Of a stretch of DNA of 64,000 nt, positions 45,820 to 58,204 are shown in pieces. Every line of letters begins with the position of its first letter. Position 1 is the first letter of the stretch. A model generated the notes under the pieces. The model did not search any database. It saw nothing but the letters and a program-made list of their open reading frames with translations, and was not told where the DNA came from. The DNA comes from Diphasiastrum complanatum (lineage: Eukaryota > Streptophyta > Lycopodiopsida > Lycopodiales > Lycopodiaceae), in contig CM055102.1 in the NCBI GenBank assembly GCA_029204225.1, forward strand, positions 18,408,732 through 18,472,731. Direction: 5' to 3'. The position numbers and the translations under genes are program-made.

Positions 45820-46740
45820 GTAACACAAAAATAAAATCAACATTCCATTCCCTTCTTTCATGGTTTTCAATAGTTCATTCTTGTGAGTTACAAAAAATAG
45901 TCATTAGAATACTATTTTAAATTAATGACAGTCTTAACTTTTCGGGCAAAAACACCTATCATAAGAGGTGGAACGAACTTCTTGCAGGTATTTCTGATTG
46001 TCTGGAAGGCTTTATGAATTTGTTTGACCTAACTCCTCCAAATGACACAAAGTCCTTACCAGCTCACCGCTTACTAGAGTAGAGTACAACTCACCTCTGT
46101 CGATCGGATCTTGTACCATGCACAAGATTATCAGTTATTCTACTATTGATTTGACAGAATAATCTTCTGTTTTCAGAAAACAGAACTATATTGCAAGGTT
46201 GACCACAACTATATTACAAGGTTGATAACACAAACACACACCACCAAGCCTCTTACATGGGCTAAATAAAATACTGCCTTCCGGTGAGATTGGAATACGT
46301 CTGAGTGCACTCACTAAGACATTGTTTTCCCCAAGTGTCATGTTATGCGAAGGCCTAGCACTTGCTTGTGATATGAAAAATATCCTGTGTAATCATAGTA
46401 TTTCTGATATGTTTGTTCATACGCAAAGACATTGATTAGTTATATAAAATCACCATTCCACTTTTCCTTGCATTGGAACCAACAATTCTAAATACAAGAT
46501 TTCCACTCCAGATCCTGTAAGGTCTTCACACTCAGCTTACAATTCTTCTAAGATGTTGGCTGATTAATCTGTGCCTAGGACTTCTGGCACACCAACAAAC
46601 AGACCACCCAACTAGATAACAGAAGGGAATTATTATGTTACATGATCCAAATGCTTCTCTTTCTTTCCTATTTTAAGCTCTTGAATTCCTCTCAGCACTC
46701 TGGTGATGGAAAAAACTAGTTGACTTATTTACCTTAAGTT

Positions 46741-48176
46741 TTAAGATATGTGCACCATAACAAAGAAGGCATGGCATGCAATCGTTTCATTTATAGGGTC
46801 TACCAATGAAGTCCCAAATTATCAACTCAATGATGCACAGCACGGACCAAATGCTACAACATCCTCACTCACATCATCAATGCCCAACAGTAACAGGCAC
46901 AATAACAAACATAGGTCCACATTAGCTTTCATAATAATGTACAGAGAAGAACGTACAAACTTTCTATCACAGTTCAAACATAAAGCCTGAATCCTTATGT
47001 AGACGATGGTGCACACTAATATAATGTTTTATATGTGTTAGTAGTTAGATGCACCTCCTTTGTCTTTGACAATGTATGTTATCGTCATACAGAAAAGTGG
47101 TACACATTAATGAATACCCATATTGTTGCCTTTCTAAAATCTGGTACAAAGGCTTTTTCACAAAAAACAAAAGAGTTTCCCATTATAAAAAGCTAACCAT
47201 CTTGCACAACCAGAGATTTAGAGAACCCTTACAAAAGGCATCTAGCTTGCAAACATTTCCTCTTAGTTTATGACCTACTAAAATTTGGAGAGCATAAGCT
47301 GTTAGACTCTAATACTACGAAATTCGAATGGATGGCCAAATATCACATGTCATTCAAGGCCCATAGCATCAAATGCTCATAATATCAATCCACCTTTCTA
47401 CATTCCAATAATCCTGTTTTGGTAATACATTCAGGGGTTTCTGCAAAAATTAAGATAAAATTTGTGATAAATCTATATTAAAATATAGATTAAGCTTCTA
47501 GAACTTTGCGGACAATGTGCATGACCCACACGCTCTCAATCATCGTAATCATCAAGTTGATGGCATGTTTCGTCAGAAGTACCTAAAAAACACCCTTCTA
47601 GCTATTTGGCAGAAATTACAGTCCTGGGTATAACTCAACACAAAGCTGGGGCAAAGCCCTACACTGATGTATCTTATTCTTCTAACCTAAAGCTTGATTC
47701 AAAAATTGCCTGAAGTTTGCTTTGAGTCGACAAATTGTTAAGTCTAGGATAGTACCTGACATTAACAAAGAAGATGTGCAATCTTCAACTTTATAAAGTC
47801 CAACTACAAAGTCTTATACCATGAACCTCATCATCAACTCAAAAACAACTTGCTTCCTTGCAATGATAAAAAAATCCGGCACTCGTTCCAGAAACTCAGA
47901 CAAGTACTACGAAGTCAAGCTGTCTGATCCAACTGTAAGAACTCAAATACATTCTATGCTGAATATAATACACAACCTACACATTCTAGCATCAAATTGT
48001 GAAGCAATATTTTCAAAGCAAAATTAGCTAAGAGCGCCAACGAAAGTTAGAACCTTCCAGCTTTCGATCTCATATGTTGGTCTTTATCAGGAAAAGGAAA
48101 AACAAAAACATGACTCTTTTGTTCCAAAAGCAAGAATTCCCTTTGCTTGCCTGCATCTCTTCAAACAACATTTCAG
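46741..48176 (-). other. 3' flank of gene 2 with repeat copies shared with its intron 3
   Basis: No coding frame of known type. Segments at about 46838-46960 and 47735-47830 resemble 48950-49060 and 48848-48940 inside intron 2 of gene 2 (words GACCAAATGCTACAACAT and CTAGGATAGTA(A/C)CTGAC). The 3' UTR of gene 2 must lie at the right end. Confidence 0.5.
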
Positions 48177-48248
48177 CTAATAAAATGATCTGCTGACTGC
48201 TGGCTTGTTTTCTGCCAGTGCAACCCTTAGAGGCCTTCCTTCGTACTC
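48177..48248 (-). CDS. gene 2 exon 4 (residues 294-316 and stop)
   Basis: Acceptor TGTAACAG|GAGTAC. It encodes EYEGRPLRVALAENKPAVSR and SFY, then TAG. This supplies the last beta strand of RRM2 (RPLRVALAE). Confidence 0.92.
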   Translation of the reverse strand, partial: EYEGRPLRVALAENKPAVSRSFY

Positions 48249-51200
48249 CTGTTACAATTGAAGGCATTAGGTCAGCAAGAAATCAAAAGGAAGTCACAAC
48301 ACATGTCACTTACAGAAACACAAACGACCTTGTTAGAGCGACTCCACAGAATTAAGCCTAAACTAAACTACTCTTGCATTGAAGGTAATGCGTGAACTAC
48401 ACAACATCAAATTTGAATTCATACCGATCCATTAAGGCCAGAAATAGCTTTGCTGACTTCCTCAGCTGAAGAGAAGGTCACAAATCCAAATCCTTTGGAT
48501 CTGCCAGTCTCACGTTCAATTACAACCTTCGCTTGAACCACTGTCCCATAGTCACTGAATAAAAGCTCCAGGTCCTGGTCAGTAGCACTCCACGGCAAGT
48601 TGGCTACAAATATTCTGTTCACATTACTGCTGGCCTCCCCATAGCCACCACCTCTGCTCAACCTCTGACTTCTCGCTTCTGCTGTTTCTTGATAATTGAC
48701 CTTAAGATTTCTGCCCCCTACTTCCTGCATAATCAAGTTAAATCAAGGAACAGATATCATAGTTTGAAGGCACATTCTACTACTGGCCTGGTACATCATT
48801 GAAGCAAACAGTGGGAGGTAGCACACACATGCATATATCAACATTAAGCCTAGGATAGTAACTGACGTAAAACAAGAGTAGTGCAATATTCAACTTCACG
48901 GAGTCCATCCACAAAGTCTTAGCCCATCAACTCCATCATGCATATCATAGACCAAATGCTACAACATTTCATCAGCTCCCAAGAGTAGGTGCAGGTCACT
49001 TGCACAAAGATACACCCACACTAGCTGTCATATATTTGTATAGAGAACCTTTCATATACTTGAATAGAGAACAACATACTCGATTTCTATCACTTCTCTG
49101 GAGGTGAAGGGCAGGTTCAGTCACAACGGAGGAACAAAGCCAATGAAATGACGTTCTTACTTCTTCATAGAAAAAAAGGTAAACTTGCATTTTTACATTT
49201 CATCACTTTAGCCTGCTTAAAACCTCACCTCACTTTAACTGGCACACATACTTACTCAAATATATCAATATTCTCAACTATGTATAAAGACATATCAGTA
49301 GAAGCAAACTGGTGACCTGTAAAGCAGACAGCACCATAAAGCATCATGGCTAAAGATTCACTCACAGCATAGATTGAGCACTGAGCACTGAGAGTTTCAT
49401 CGAAGCTATAATATATATGCTAGCACCTGGATTCCAGAAACACAGACATGACGCTCAAGGGCCTGAGCCTATACCTTGCCATTCAGCTTCTGGATGACTA
49501 TTTCTGCATCTTGAGGTGTGTTCATGTACACAAAACCAAATCCTCGGCTTCTTTCTGACACCTTGTCTAGAACAACCTGAAGACCACAAAAAGTCTTTGG
49601 ATGAGTGCCCAACGCTAAGGAACTTTCATGCATGAAAGTATAAAAATAGAAAATTGAAAAGACCAGTAACATATAGACTCCAACAAAGGTTTATGAAATT
49701 TGCAACTCACAATACTGCAATATATCGAAGGACCAAAAAATGTGGGTTTTGGGAGCCAATTGGGGTGATTTTGTGCTGCATATGGCATTACACAAAGCCT
49801 CAGGCACAAATATGGAGACTTAGATAGAGAGATTTATCACTCAGAGCGCTAAATTTTCCACTTAATCATAAGAAATTTTCTACAGGAAAATCAACGTGAT
49901 AACTGTGAACTCCTACAACCTCAGATTCAAGTTGAGCCAAAAACCACAGGTCCATAAAGATACCAGACTTCTAAAGCACAGAAAACATAAAACCTAGTTA
50001 TCTAAGAAAAAAATTGGCAAGAACACAGGCAGATGATTAATCTTTAATGGCCAAAAAATGTTGTTTACTAACATGTATACCAGTGAGACTAAATATATAG
50101 TATATAAAGGTCTGAACTTAAAAGTATTCCGCACATTCTAATGTTATTACAAATTACGTAAAAGTTATCAAAACATTAAATGGTAAACAAAACATTTCCG
50201 GCACCCAGGTTCCATATAAACTACAGTACACAAGCAGCCCAAAGCTTTTGCCTTGCTCACATGAGAGGAAGGGAAAAGGAAGATGTTGACTTTCACAAAA
50301 ACTCCGTTGACCAACTTGAACACATAAAATGCCAACAAATATATAATATTTCATAGACCGCTAAATATTTCAATACTCACAATAAAAATTCAATACCAGA
50401 GAACACAATTGCAAACATTGACTATCAATCTATAGTGGGCATGACAATTTTTTTGACCTGATTGCAATCACTTGCATTTCAAATACCTCCAATAGGGCAA
50501 TGAAAAGCCAGCTTATTAAAATCTGATATACAAAAATAATTAAAAAAATCCACTCCATAGCTACTGAACTGAACATTCCAAACCTAAAGACTGAGAACAA
50601 AAATCTATGCAGAAAAATCTACATTTAGTGATGAGGACCCACCCCCCTACGAGGACCATGAAGTAAGACCTAATCACTGGATAAGGTTTGATCTTCGTGA
50701 ACTTGCACAAGAATACCTCTAAAAGGCAACAACTTTAGTATGTCCGCTTTCGGGACCTATTTGATGAAAGTTTTCAACTCAAAGGAACAGGTAAACTAAA
50801 ACATGTTCTCAAACTGCGGTTTTCTTTCGTAATTGCTCCAGAAAGGTAAAATATATGTCGATTGCGCATTGCACAGAAATGTAGCTCATTCTAGCTTTAC
50901 GCTAAAATCATCTCTCCATCAATTGTCATATTAATGTCAAATTTTTTTAACAATCATCTCAAACTCACCTAACAGAAAGCAACAAAATGAAGACGAGAGG
51001 GGAGCGAAGGTGCACACCTCGGCCACAAATACACTGCCATGCTCCTTAAAGAGCTCTTCGAGCTGTTGATTATCATAGTCCCAAGGAAGGTTACCAACGT
51101 ACAGTTTTGTAAGCCGAGGTGGTTGTACTTCAGAGAAAACTGACTCGGAAGAAATGTCGGAATCCTCCGGAGAAGCAGAATCAAAGCCTAACGAGTTGGA

Positions 51201-51494
51201 ATCGCTTTCCACAGGGGAGGATCCCGGCTCAGAATAAATGTTACTGGATATAGTTCCCTCAAGCTCCTCAACCGTAAACGGCTTATAATCAGAATTTTCA
51301 AAAGCTAGAACAGCATGACCACGGCTTTTCTTAGTGCTAAGCAGCCAAGAGCATGCCCTTGAGGCTGCCGAAGCCTGTGTAGAAAGCCTAGCCATCTGTG
51401 TGCATTGAACGTGTTTTGCAATCAAGCGACTATCTGTCACCACCGCGGGCGAGACTATTCTCACATAAGTGAGCGGCATGCAGGCAGATGCCAT
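48177..51494 (-). CDS. chloroplast ribonucleoprotein with two RRM domains (316 aa)
   Basis: Four exons (51494-51018, 49576-49475, 48724-48425, 48248-48177) with GT-AG introns, all in phase 0, sum to 951 nt ending in TAG. Residues 1 to about 60 look like a chloroplast transit peptide (basic, Ser/Ala-rich). Residues about 64-127 are rich in Glu, Asp and Ser, the acidic domain typical of plant cpRNPs. RRM1 (about 129-204) has RNP2 LYVGNLPW at 131-138 and RNP1 RGFGFVYM at 170-177. A Gly/Ser linker (GGGYGEASSN) precedes RRM2 (about 229-310), with RNP2 IFVANLPW at 231-238 and RNP1 KGFGFVTF at 270-277. The C-terminus ends SRSFY. Members of this family bind chloroplast transcripts and act in editing, processing and stability. 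The length suits the 28-33 kDa cpRNP group; which member it is cannot be decided here. Confidence 0.95.
48425..48724 (-). CDS. gene 2 exon 3 (residues 194-293)
   Basis: Acceptor TTATGCAG|GAAGTA, donor GGATCG|GTATGA. It completes RRM1 (EVGGRNLKVNY), carries the linker and most of RRM2, and ends at LNGS. Confidence 0.93.
48848..49060. repeat. interspersed repeat in gene 2 intron 2
   Basis: This segment contains, side by side, sequences that occur separately at about 47735-47830 and 46838-46960. Identity is moderate, so it is an old dispersed repeat rather than a recent duplication. Confidence 0.6.
49475..49576 (-). CDS. gene 2 exon 2 (residues 160-193)
   Basis: Acceptor GTCTTCAG|GTTGTT, donor GGCAAG|GTATAG. 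It encodes VVLDKVSERSRGFGFVYMNT and ends at LNGK. Confidence 0.93.
51018..51494 (-). CDS. gene 2 exon 1 (residues 1-159)
   Basis: The ATG at 51494 opens the transit peptide (MASACMPLTYVRIVSPAVVT). The exon covers the acidic domain and the first half of RRM1 up to HGSVFVAE, before donor GAG|GTGTGC. The intron splits RRM1 between its RNP2 and RNP1 motifs. Confidence 0.93.
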
Positions 51495-51960
51495 GGCCGA
51501 AAGGCAAATTCGATCCCTGCCCTCTTCCCTTCCCTCAACTCCTCTGCAACCAAAGCAACTTTGCCTTATAACAACTTCGGCTAGAAACAGCTTCAGTCAG
51601 CTTAATGCTCTCAGCAGCAGAACCAGGCCTTCAAAAGTACCAACACCACGATGCAACAAAGCTACGGCAGCACAGAAACCGAGATCTTCCAGCAACCTCA
51701 AAACTATTTGCTGCAAATCAATCTACCTGTTAACAAAAACACCAACAAAACACAGAAATCGGCCACTCAGCCGCAGCTGCGTGATGTCGATTGTTCCGGA
51801 GAGCATAAGGAAGGGAGGATCGCTCCTAGATGAGGCAGATTATCCCCTCCCTTGCTCGCCCCCTCGATCGACAGAGAAGAAGAAGAAGAAGAAGAAGAGG
51901 GATAAGAAATTTGTAGCCTTGTTTTCCTCGTATAATAATAGTACGCTAGGATTTTGAGAG
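51495..51960 (-). promoter_or_regulatory. 5' flank and probable 5' UTR/promoter of gene 2, with (GAA)n tract
   Basis: The (GAA)n run at about 51875-51899 reads CTTCTTCTT on the sense strand, as often found in plant leaders and promoters. The long plus-strand open frame here (51469-51957) is antisense to the start region of gene 2 and shows no domain. No TATA box was assigned. Confidence 0.35.
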
Positions 51961-53609
51961 CGCCACCATCAGATACCAAGATGGCATCAGGATCTTTCCA
52001 CGTGTCATAAATCGTCTGGGTAAGATTATCCTCATGGGCAGCTTTGACACTTGGCCAGCATCTAAGTGGGCGGATGTAAGAGATACCCTGCCATAGAGGG
52101 CCCCTGATATGGGCTTTGACACCAAAGGATGGGAACTTAAAAGCTGACAAGAAAATTAGCAATCAAACCCCATTCACGCTATCCCACTTAGATAAGATAT
52201 TTACTTTGTTGATGGATGATGAGCGTATTATGCACTTCGAGTATGCTTACAGTCGAGGGGCCCAAGCAATCAGATGGTGAGGAAGATAGAATGGTGGAGA
52301 AATAAGTGTTATACAACTCTCCACCACCTTACTAGTGTTGCAGCATTGTGACTTGATTGTTAGCCATAGACTCACATTGCATTGCATTCGAATACATTGA
52401 TCCAATAATGGAGGCCTAGGCTTGAATCTGTTTGCACAAGAAGTGGGACATCTAAGGTGGAAATCTAAGAATCCAATGGCTCCAATAATCACCTTTGATT
52501 CTGAATGTAGAGTATAAATTGTATATAAATCATTGGGAAACAAACTTTTGGGGTTGGATTATTTGTGTTAGATTCTGGACTTCAACTCTCAAAGGACACC
52601 CAAGGTATTCAAAGTTGGTTGTTCTTGCAACAATACCCTCATAGGTTGTAAAATTCTTAGATTTAATGTCCTTCAAGTTTAAAGACCATATTTTATTGGC
52701 CATTCAATGTCCAAGACTAATGTTGTTCGTCCTTTGAAGTCATTAAGCAATTATGTGTTCAAATGTCTTTGAAGGCCATTGTACCATGAATTTGTGTCTG
52801 TAAATGTAGTTAATTGTAGGTTGCCCCTTATATATGTTGTACATGATGATGTTAGTAAAAATAGTGACTCTTGCAAAATTTGTGACCTTAAAAGAGTGGT
52901 TTTAGATAAAAGTCCAATTGGGAGGCGGGGGAGGGTTTAATACTCTTTGAGGCCACTCAAGTGACTTGCGGTGGCTTTCACACAAGGTGACTTGCCCTAT
53001 GTGGTAAGAAATGATGTCGATGTTGGGGATGATCAGCCATAATGTTGTCGAGGCCTCTAATCAAGATAGAGTGGGGGCTATGTTACTTCTCATCTTTTCC
53101 ATCCATGTTGCATATGAATGGAAAGCTAATCAAGTGTAGATTGTGATGCAAGTGACTTCAAGAGGATTGGTGGATCCTAAGGAGAGTTCTTTGCACTCAA
53201 AGTGAGTCATATTGAAGAAGAAAAATAGAGTTTTACATGCTTGAAGGCCGTACTATCAAAGATCCTTTATTTGTAGGAGTCAAAATAGCAAATTTTGACT
53301 ATTTTTCAATTTTCTCCAATCTAAGAAGCATTGTTTGGATCTATGATCCTATGAATGGATGAAACTTTCTAAATGATAAATCTGACTTTTTTAAGCTATT
53401 TCACACGTGTGAACTCAGATTTACTTCATCCACTTTTGCTTTGAAAAATTAAGTGCAAATTTTGACTAGCACCTAGAAATTGTTATTTTTGGCCTTCTTT
53501 GAGTTCTCAATCATTTGTTGCTTGATTCCAAGTGATCAATAGTTTACATTTGATTAGTTTTGAGCCTCTGAAAACATTCATTTAGTAAGCCAAAATCAAT
53601 TCTCTAGGC
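51961..53609. other. intergenic, no gene recognised
   Basis: No domain-bearing frame. The right part should contain the leader and LTR of the copia element that starts at 53610, but no primer binding site could be found. A CACACGTGTG palindrome lies at about 53402. Confidence 0.45.
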
Positions 53610-56262
53610 ATGACTTCAACGGGATCTTATCTATTAGAACAAAGTGAGAGACTCACTTCTACAAATTATGGTACATGGAAAGTGAGGATAGAATCCATTC
53701 TTGTACTTCAAGATCTAATAGATATAGTGAATGGGAATGAGGAGGAGCCTACTAATCCTCAAGAAATTCCCAAATTCAAGAAAATAGCACATGTTGCTCT
53801 TCATGTTTAAAAGCTAAATGTCTCTAATGAAGTTCTAAGAGAGATTAGCTCTTGTGTCAATGCTCAAGAAGCATGGAGTACTCTTCAATCCATTTATGAG
53901 TCTAAAAACACTTCAAGAGTCCTTACTCTAAGAAATATGATTTTTCAAAGTTTTCAAAGAAAGGATGAAAGTGCTTCATCCTATGTTTCTAGAGTCAAGG
54001 ATCTCCATAAAGATCTTTGTTGCATAGATGATTCTATCAAATCCAAAGAAATTGTTCAAGTTATTTTGAATGGATTAAGTGAGGATTTTGATACCATTGT
54101 TCAATCTTATGCAATTAAAGAGGACTTATCCTCTTTAGAAGCCTTACAAGGAGCCTTGATAGCCAAGGAGTATAGGCATCAAACTCGAGTGGCAAGATTT
54201 GAGAGATTGTCCCTCAAGGATGGAGGAAGTGATCAAGCACTCTTCACCAAATCCAAGGAGAAGAGAAAAGACAAGAAGAATGGCAAGAGCTCCAAGGACA
54301 ACACAAAAGCAATGGAGAAGACATTCGAGGAGGAACCAAGCTCATCCAATGTGAAGAAGAACAAGTACAAGGTTACTTGTTTCTCATGTGGCAAGAAGGG
54401 GCATTTTGCCTCCCAATGCTACAAAAGGAAAAAGCAAGCCAACATCACTTGTGAAGATGAATCTCCTTGTGACAAATAAGATTCACTTATGATGTCTAAC
54501 TTTTCATCTTCCTCTTTCAAGCATTCTAGTGTATGGTGGCTAGATAGTGGTGCCTCATCCCACATGAGTAGTGATAAAAACTATTTTTGTAATCTTGTAC
54601 CATACAAAGGATCTAGAAGTTGTATCTATACAGCAAATGATGAGGAATGTATGATAGAAGGCATAGGAAGCATATCTCTAGATAAGCTTGATCTCAATGA
54701 TGTGCTCTATGTTCCTAGTTTGACTAAAAATCTAATAAGTGTAGGCCAACTCAATGATGATGGTCTACGAGTAGATTTTAAAGATGGTACTTGCTTGATC
54801 ACAAAAGATGATGATATAATAGCATCATGTTCTCGTTTTGGAGGGTTATTCAAGCTTGATGGAAATGGAAATGCTAATCTTTGCTCGGATATTGTGCTAC
54901 AAGGAAATCTTTCAAATGAATATCTATGGAGGTTGGGCCATCCCAACTCCAAGGCCATGCAATCTATGTGCAAGTTGGAGCTAGCTCATGGTTTGCCTAA
55001 GTCCATGATCAAGGAGCCAAGTCCATGTGATGCATGTGCATTGGCCAAATCACACGCAAGGCCACATCAAAGATCAACCATCAAGTCCAAAGCACCTTTG
55101 GAACTCATCCATAGTGACATCCATTTCCACCAAGAGCAAGGGTGGAGCTAAATGTTTTATAACATTTATTGATGATTACTCACCTTTTTGTTCGGTTTAC
55201 CTCTTATCTTCTAAAGCACTTGCATATGAAACTTTTGTGAAGTTTAAAGCTTTTGTTGAGAATCAACTATCTTGTAAAATTAAAGCTTTGAGAAGTGATC
55301 ATGGAGGTGAATACATCTCCACAAAGTTCATAAACTTTTGTAATGATTTTGGCATTAGAAGAGATTTCACTTGTTCCTACTCTCGTCAATCTAATGGAGT
55401 GGCCGAAAGAAAAAATAGAACTCTATGTGAATGTGCAAAGGCACTTAGACTAGGAGCCTCTCTTTCTAAAGATTTTTGGGGAGAAGCAATAGGATGTGCT
55501 AACTATCTTTGCAATTTTTTGCCAAATCATGCTATAGAAGATATTTCACTTTATGAAAAGTTGTATGGAAGGAAACCCGAGGTCAATCATCTTAGAACAT
55601 TTGGATGTGTGTGCTTTGTACATGTACCTCTTGAAATAAGAAAAAAAAGAAGATGCTAATGCTCTTAAAGGCATTATGATAGGCTACTCAAGTAAAGCCT
55701 ATAGGATTTTTGTTCCATCTACTAATCAAACTATGATAAGTAGAGATGTGACCTTCCATGAAGATCGAATGTACATGAAGGACAATGTGCAGGAATCTCA
55801 AGAGCTTATTCATCAAGGAGGAGTCTCTTCATCAAGTATTGATCAAGATGAAGACTTGATGGGGCCAAGATCACAAGAGAAGCCGAGTCTACCAATGACT
55901 CCAAGAAGATCAACCCGATAGAGAGATCCGAGCCTAGAAGACTCACCTACTTGGAAAAAGGCAAACAAGTGGAGGATTCAAGTTCTCTACATGCTTTTCA
56001 CACTTCCATGAAAGAACCATCAAGTGTGGAGGAAGATCTTCAATCAAAGGATTGGATCAAAGCTATGGAGGCAGAGTATGAAGCTTTGATGCAAAATGAG
56101 ACTTGGCAACTTGTAGATCCACCTAATGACAAGCATGTCATTGGATGCAAGTGGGTCTATAGAATCAAGCTCAATAATGATGGATCAATCAATAAGTTCA
56201 TAGCAAGGCTTTGTGCTAAAGGCTATGTCCAAATCAAAGGCATAGATTATTAAGAAACCTTT
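53610..56262 (+). pseudogene. Ty1/copia element: gag, protease, integrase, start of RT
   Basis: Plus-strand order: gag from ATG 53610 (SERLTSTNYGTWKVRIESIL), broken by a stop near 53808 and resuming at 53820; gag body to 54479 with zinc knuckle CFSCGKKGHFASQC; protease WWLDSGASSHM at 54538; GAG-pre-integrase (YLWRLGHPNS, CDACALAK). The integrase core has HSDIH, LRSDHGGEY and NGVAERKNRT, so all three acids are present. A frameshift lies near 55130 and another in the A7 run at about 55643. RT starts at 56060 (WIKAMEAEYEALMQNETWQL, then HVIGCKWVYRIKLN) and stops at GIDY before a stop codon at 56252. The rest of RT and RNase H are replaced by a gypsy-type LTR. Confidence 0.92.
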
Positions 56263-56693
56263 TACTATTGTGATTATCTTGCATTTCATTGTGTTTCCAT
56301 TGGAAAGTGCATAGCTTGAGGGAAGGTGCCCGGGCCTCCTCTTGCCTCCTTTCATTGGCCTTTAATTGTGGCATGGTTTTGATTGTTTATTGCTTAGTTT
56401 AGCCGCAATACTTATCATCTCCCTTTGGGTGTTACGTAGGATTTAGCAATCTTGCTAGTTGGGTTTGCCTTAGCAAGGAATTTTATTGTTGTTATTAATT
56501 AGCTTTATTTTCGTTCAAGCACTAGTTGGGTAAGCTCTAGTGCTCTCAATCCTATTGATTCTTTCCGTATTTCCGTTGATGCTTGTTGTAGAAACTTAAA
56601 AAGTGGACGAATCTCTACATCCCTATACTACACCCGTAAGTAGATCTAGCCACCGCACATGCAAGAAATTCTTCCAACATTGGCGCCGTTACC
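56263..56693 (+). mobile_element. partial 5' LTR of a gypsy-type element and its primer binding site
   Basis: The LTR matches the solo LTR at 36975-37425 and ends CTTCCAACA at 56679. After one spacer base, TGGCGCCGTTACC (56681-56693) resembles the primer site TGGCGCCGTTGCC common in plant Ty3/gypsy elements. The LTR's left end is cut at the junction with copia RT. Confidence 0.8.
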
Positions 56694-57570
56694 ACTTTTT
56701 AAGTATTTTTTATCTTGCTTCTTCTCCTTTTTTTTTTTTTTCTTGCTTCAGTGTTGTATGTTTGCTTGTTTGCCTGTCTCTATCTACCAACAAACAGCAC
56801 GCATCGTCTATCCAGGTCCTACATGAGCTACGGAGCAACTGCTCAAACCGGGGGGAAGCAACAAAAGAGTCAACTTGGGCATTTTCTTCAAAAGAAGTGA
56901 CCCAAGTGGCCTTTTTCAAAACCAAACAGGTATATCAGAATTCGCCAACCTGTTTGCAGCCCTAACAAACCCTGATCTTTCATTTTATCACCTCCACGAA
57001 TTCTGACCACGGTCAAATTATGAGAAAGCAGCTTGATATATTGTCAAAATCCCTTATTTCTCACCCAAATCTTTGTCCCAGAATTCGCCGGCTTCACTGA
57101 GGCTAGATCTCATCAAGATGAGTCCTCTAGCAGCCTCGCGAATTCTATCTCAGAGATTTTGCTTGTTTATTGTCAGAAAATCACATTTTTTTCATATTCC
57201 CTATCTGCCAATCAAACCTCTCTGTTAGAATTCGCTATCAAGCCTCATAATTCGTTCTCAAAGAGTATAATTTCCCTGTCCTACCCGCAAATTCTAAAAC
57301 TACAATTTTTTTTTTCAGAAAATCTAAAAAAATCACTATTTTGACATTCAGAACTTTTTGTCAGAATTCGTGAGTATTACAGTATGATTTATCTGCCTCT
57401 CCACGATTTCTCAGCCTGTCCGTGAATTCTATCACGACCAGAAAGACCAATTTTTTTGTCTTACATTATCAATTCTGCAAGCGAATTGCCCTTTTGCCAA
57501 GTACAATACTGACCTGCTCATCTGTATTATGCATCATGTCTCGTGACTGTGCTGAATCTTCTAATCCGAC
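56694..57570 (+). mobile_element. leader between primer site and gypsy gag
   Basis: A roughly 0.9-kb region rich in GAATTC, AATTCG and TTTTT words, with no known domain. The words AGAATTCGC, GAATTCT and CGAATTCT recur many times, suggesting a degenerate short repeat. Length and position fit an untranslated leader. Confidence 0.45.
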
Positions 57571-58200
57571 TCCTCCATGACTAGAACGAAGAATTTCACG
57601 TATCGATGCACCAAAGTACGATGGCAAATCTGACCTAGTCCAATTTTTTCAAGACTTTGATAATGCATGCCGTTTTTATGGAGATACCTCTGAAACTGAA
57701 AAGCTTCGCCTATTTTCCATGGTACTCTATGGCACTGCCAAGGAGTGGTACTTGAATCTCGAAGCTCCTGATCTTGCTTCTTGGACCACCATCAAGGACG
57801 CTCTCATCAAGCGTTTCAAACCATCCAAACTGACTCAGAGCCCGTTCATTCAAGTTACTCGTATCAAGATGCGTCGCAAAGAGTCTGTTCGAAACTACAT
57901 TGAGCATTTTAAACATCTCAAAGTAGAACGTGTTGATGAAAATATCACCGAACGAATGGCCATAAAACTATTCTTTGTTGGATTGCCTAAAAACATCTGC
58001 CGTGAACTCAAACTAGTTGACCTTTATGATCAACTTAAAGATGTGATGACCGATGCTATCCGTGAAGAAGACGAAGGTTCTGACAATGACTTTGACAATC
58101 GTGAAAAGAAATCTAAGAATCTGGACCGTCCTAATTACCCGAAGTCTGACAATATTGCTCAGTCTTCTGAACTTCTACATCAAATGGAAACCTGGCAAAA
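57571..58200 (+). pseudogene. Ty3/gypsy-type gag
   Basis: The frame before and through ATG 57719 reads RISRIDAPKYDGKSDLVQFF, then LFSMVLYGTAKEWYLNLEA, SWTTIKDALIKRFKPSK and RRKESVRNYIEHFKHLKVER. This is the Retrotrans_gag pattern (L-x-G-x-A-x-x-W-(Y/W), then W-x-x-x-x-x-x-(L/F)-x-x-x-F). It lacks the W-K-x-x-(M/I) start of copia gag. The reading changes frame at about 58150-58210, where copia-type sequence takes over. Confidence 0.8.
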
Positions 58201-58204
58201 AGCT

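Larger units (their letters stand above)
41111..46740. other. long AT-rich intergenic stretch, no gene recognised
   Basis: I read both strands and found no domain-bearing frame, primer site or clear LTR. The longest open frame (44583-44329, minus, 84 codons) matches nothing I know. Simple repeats at 45485-45532 and 45733-45817 are listed separately. Confidence 0.5.

Noticed and set aside
41111-46740. Possible decayed transposase or further host gene
   Set aside because: Short Phe/Ile/Leu-rich frames appear in several places, but none shows a motif, splice partner or terminal repeat.
51469-51957. 162-codon plus-strand frame upstream of gene 2
   Set aside because: It is antisense to the start and leader of the cpRNP gene, Ser/Lys-rich with a (GAA)n-encoded lysine run, and shows no domain. 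It is probably a chance frame.
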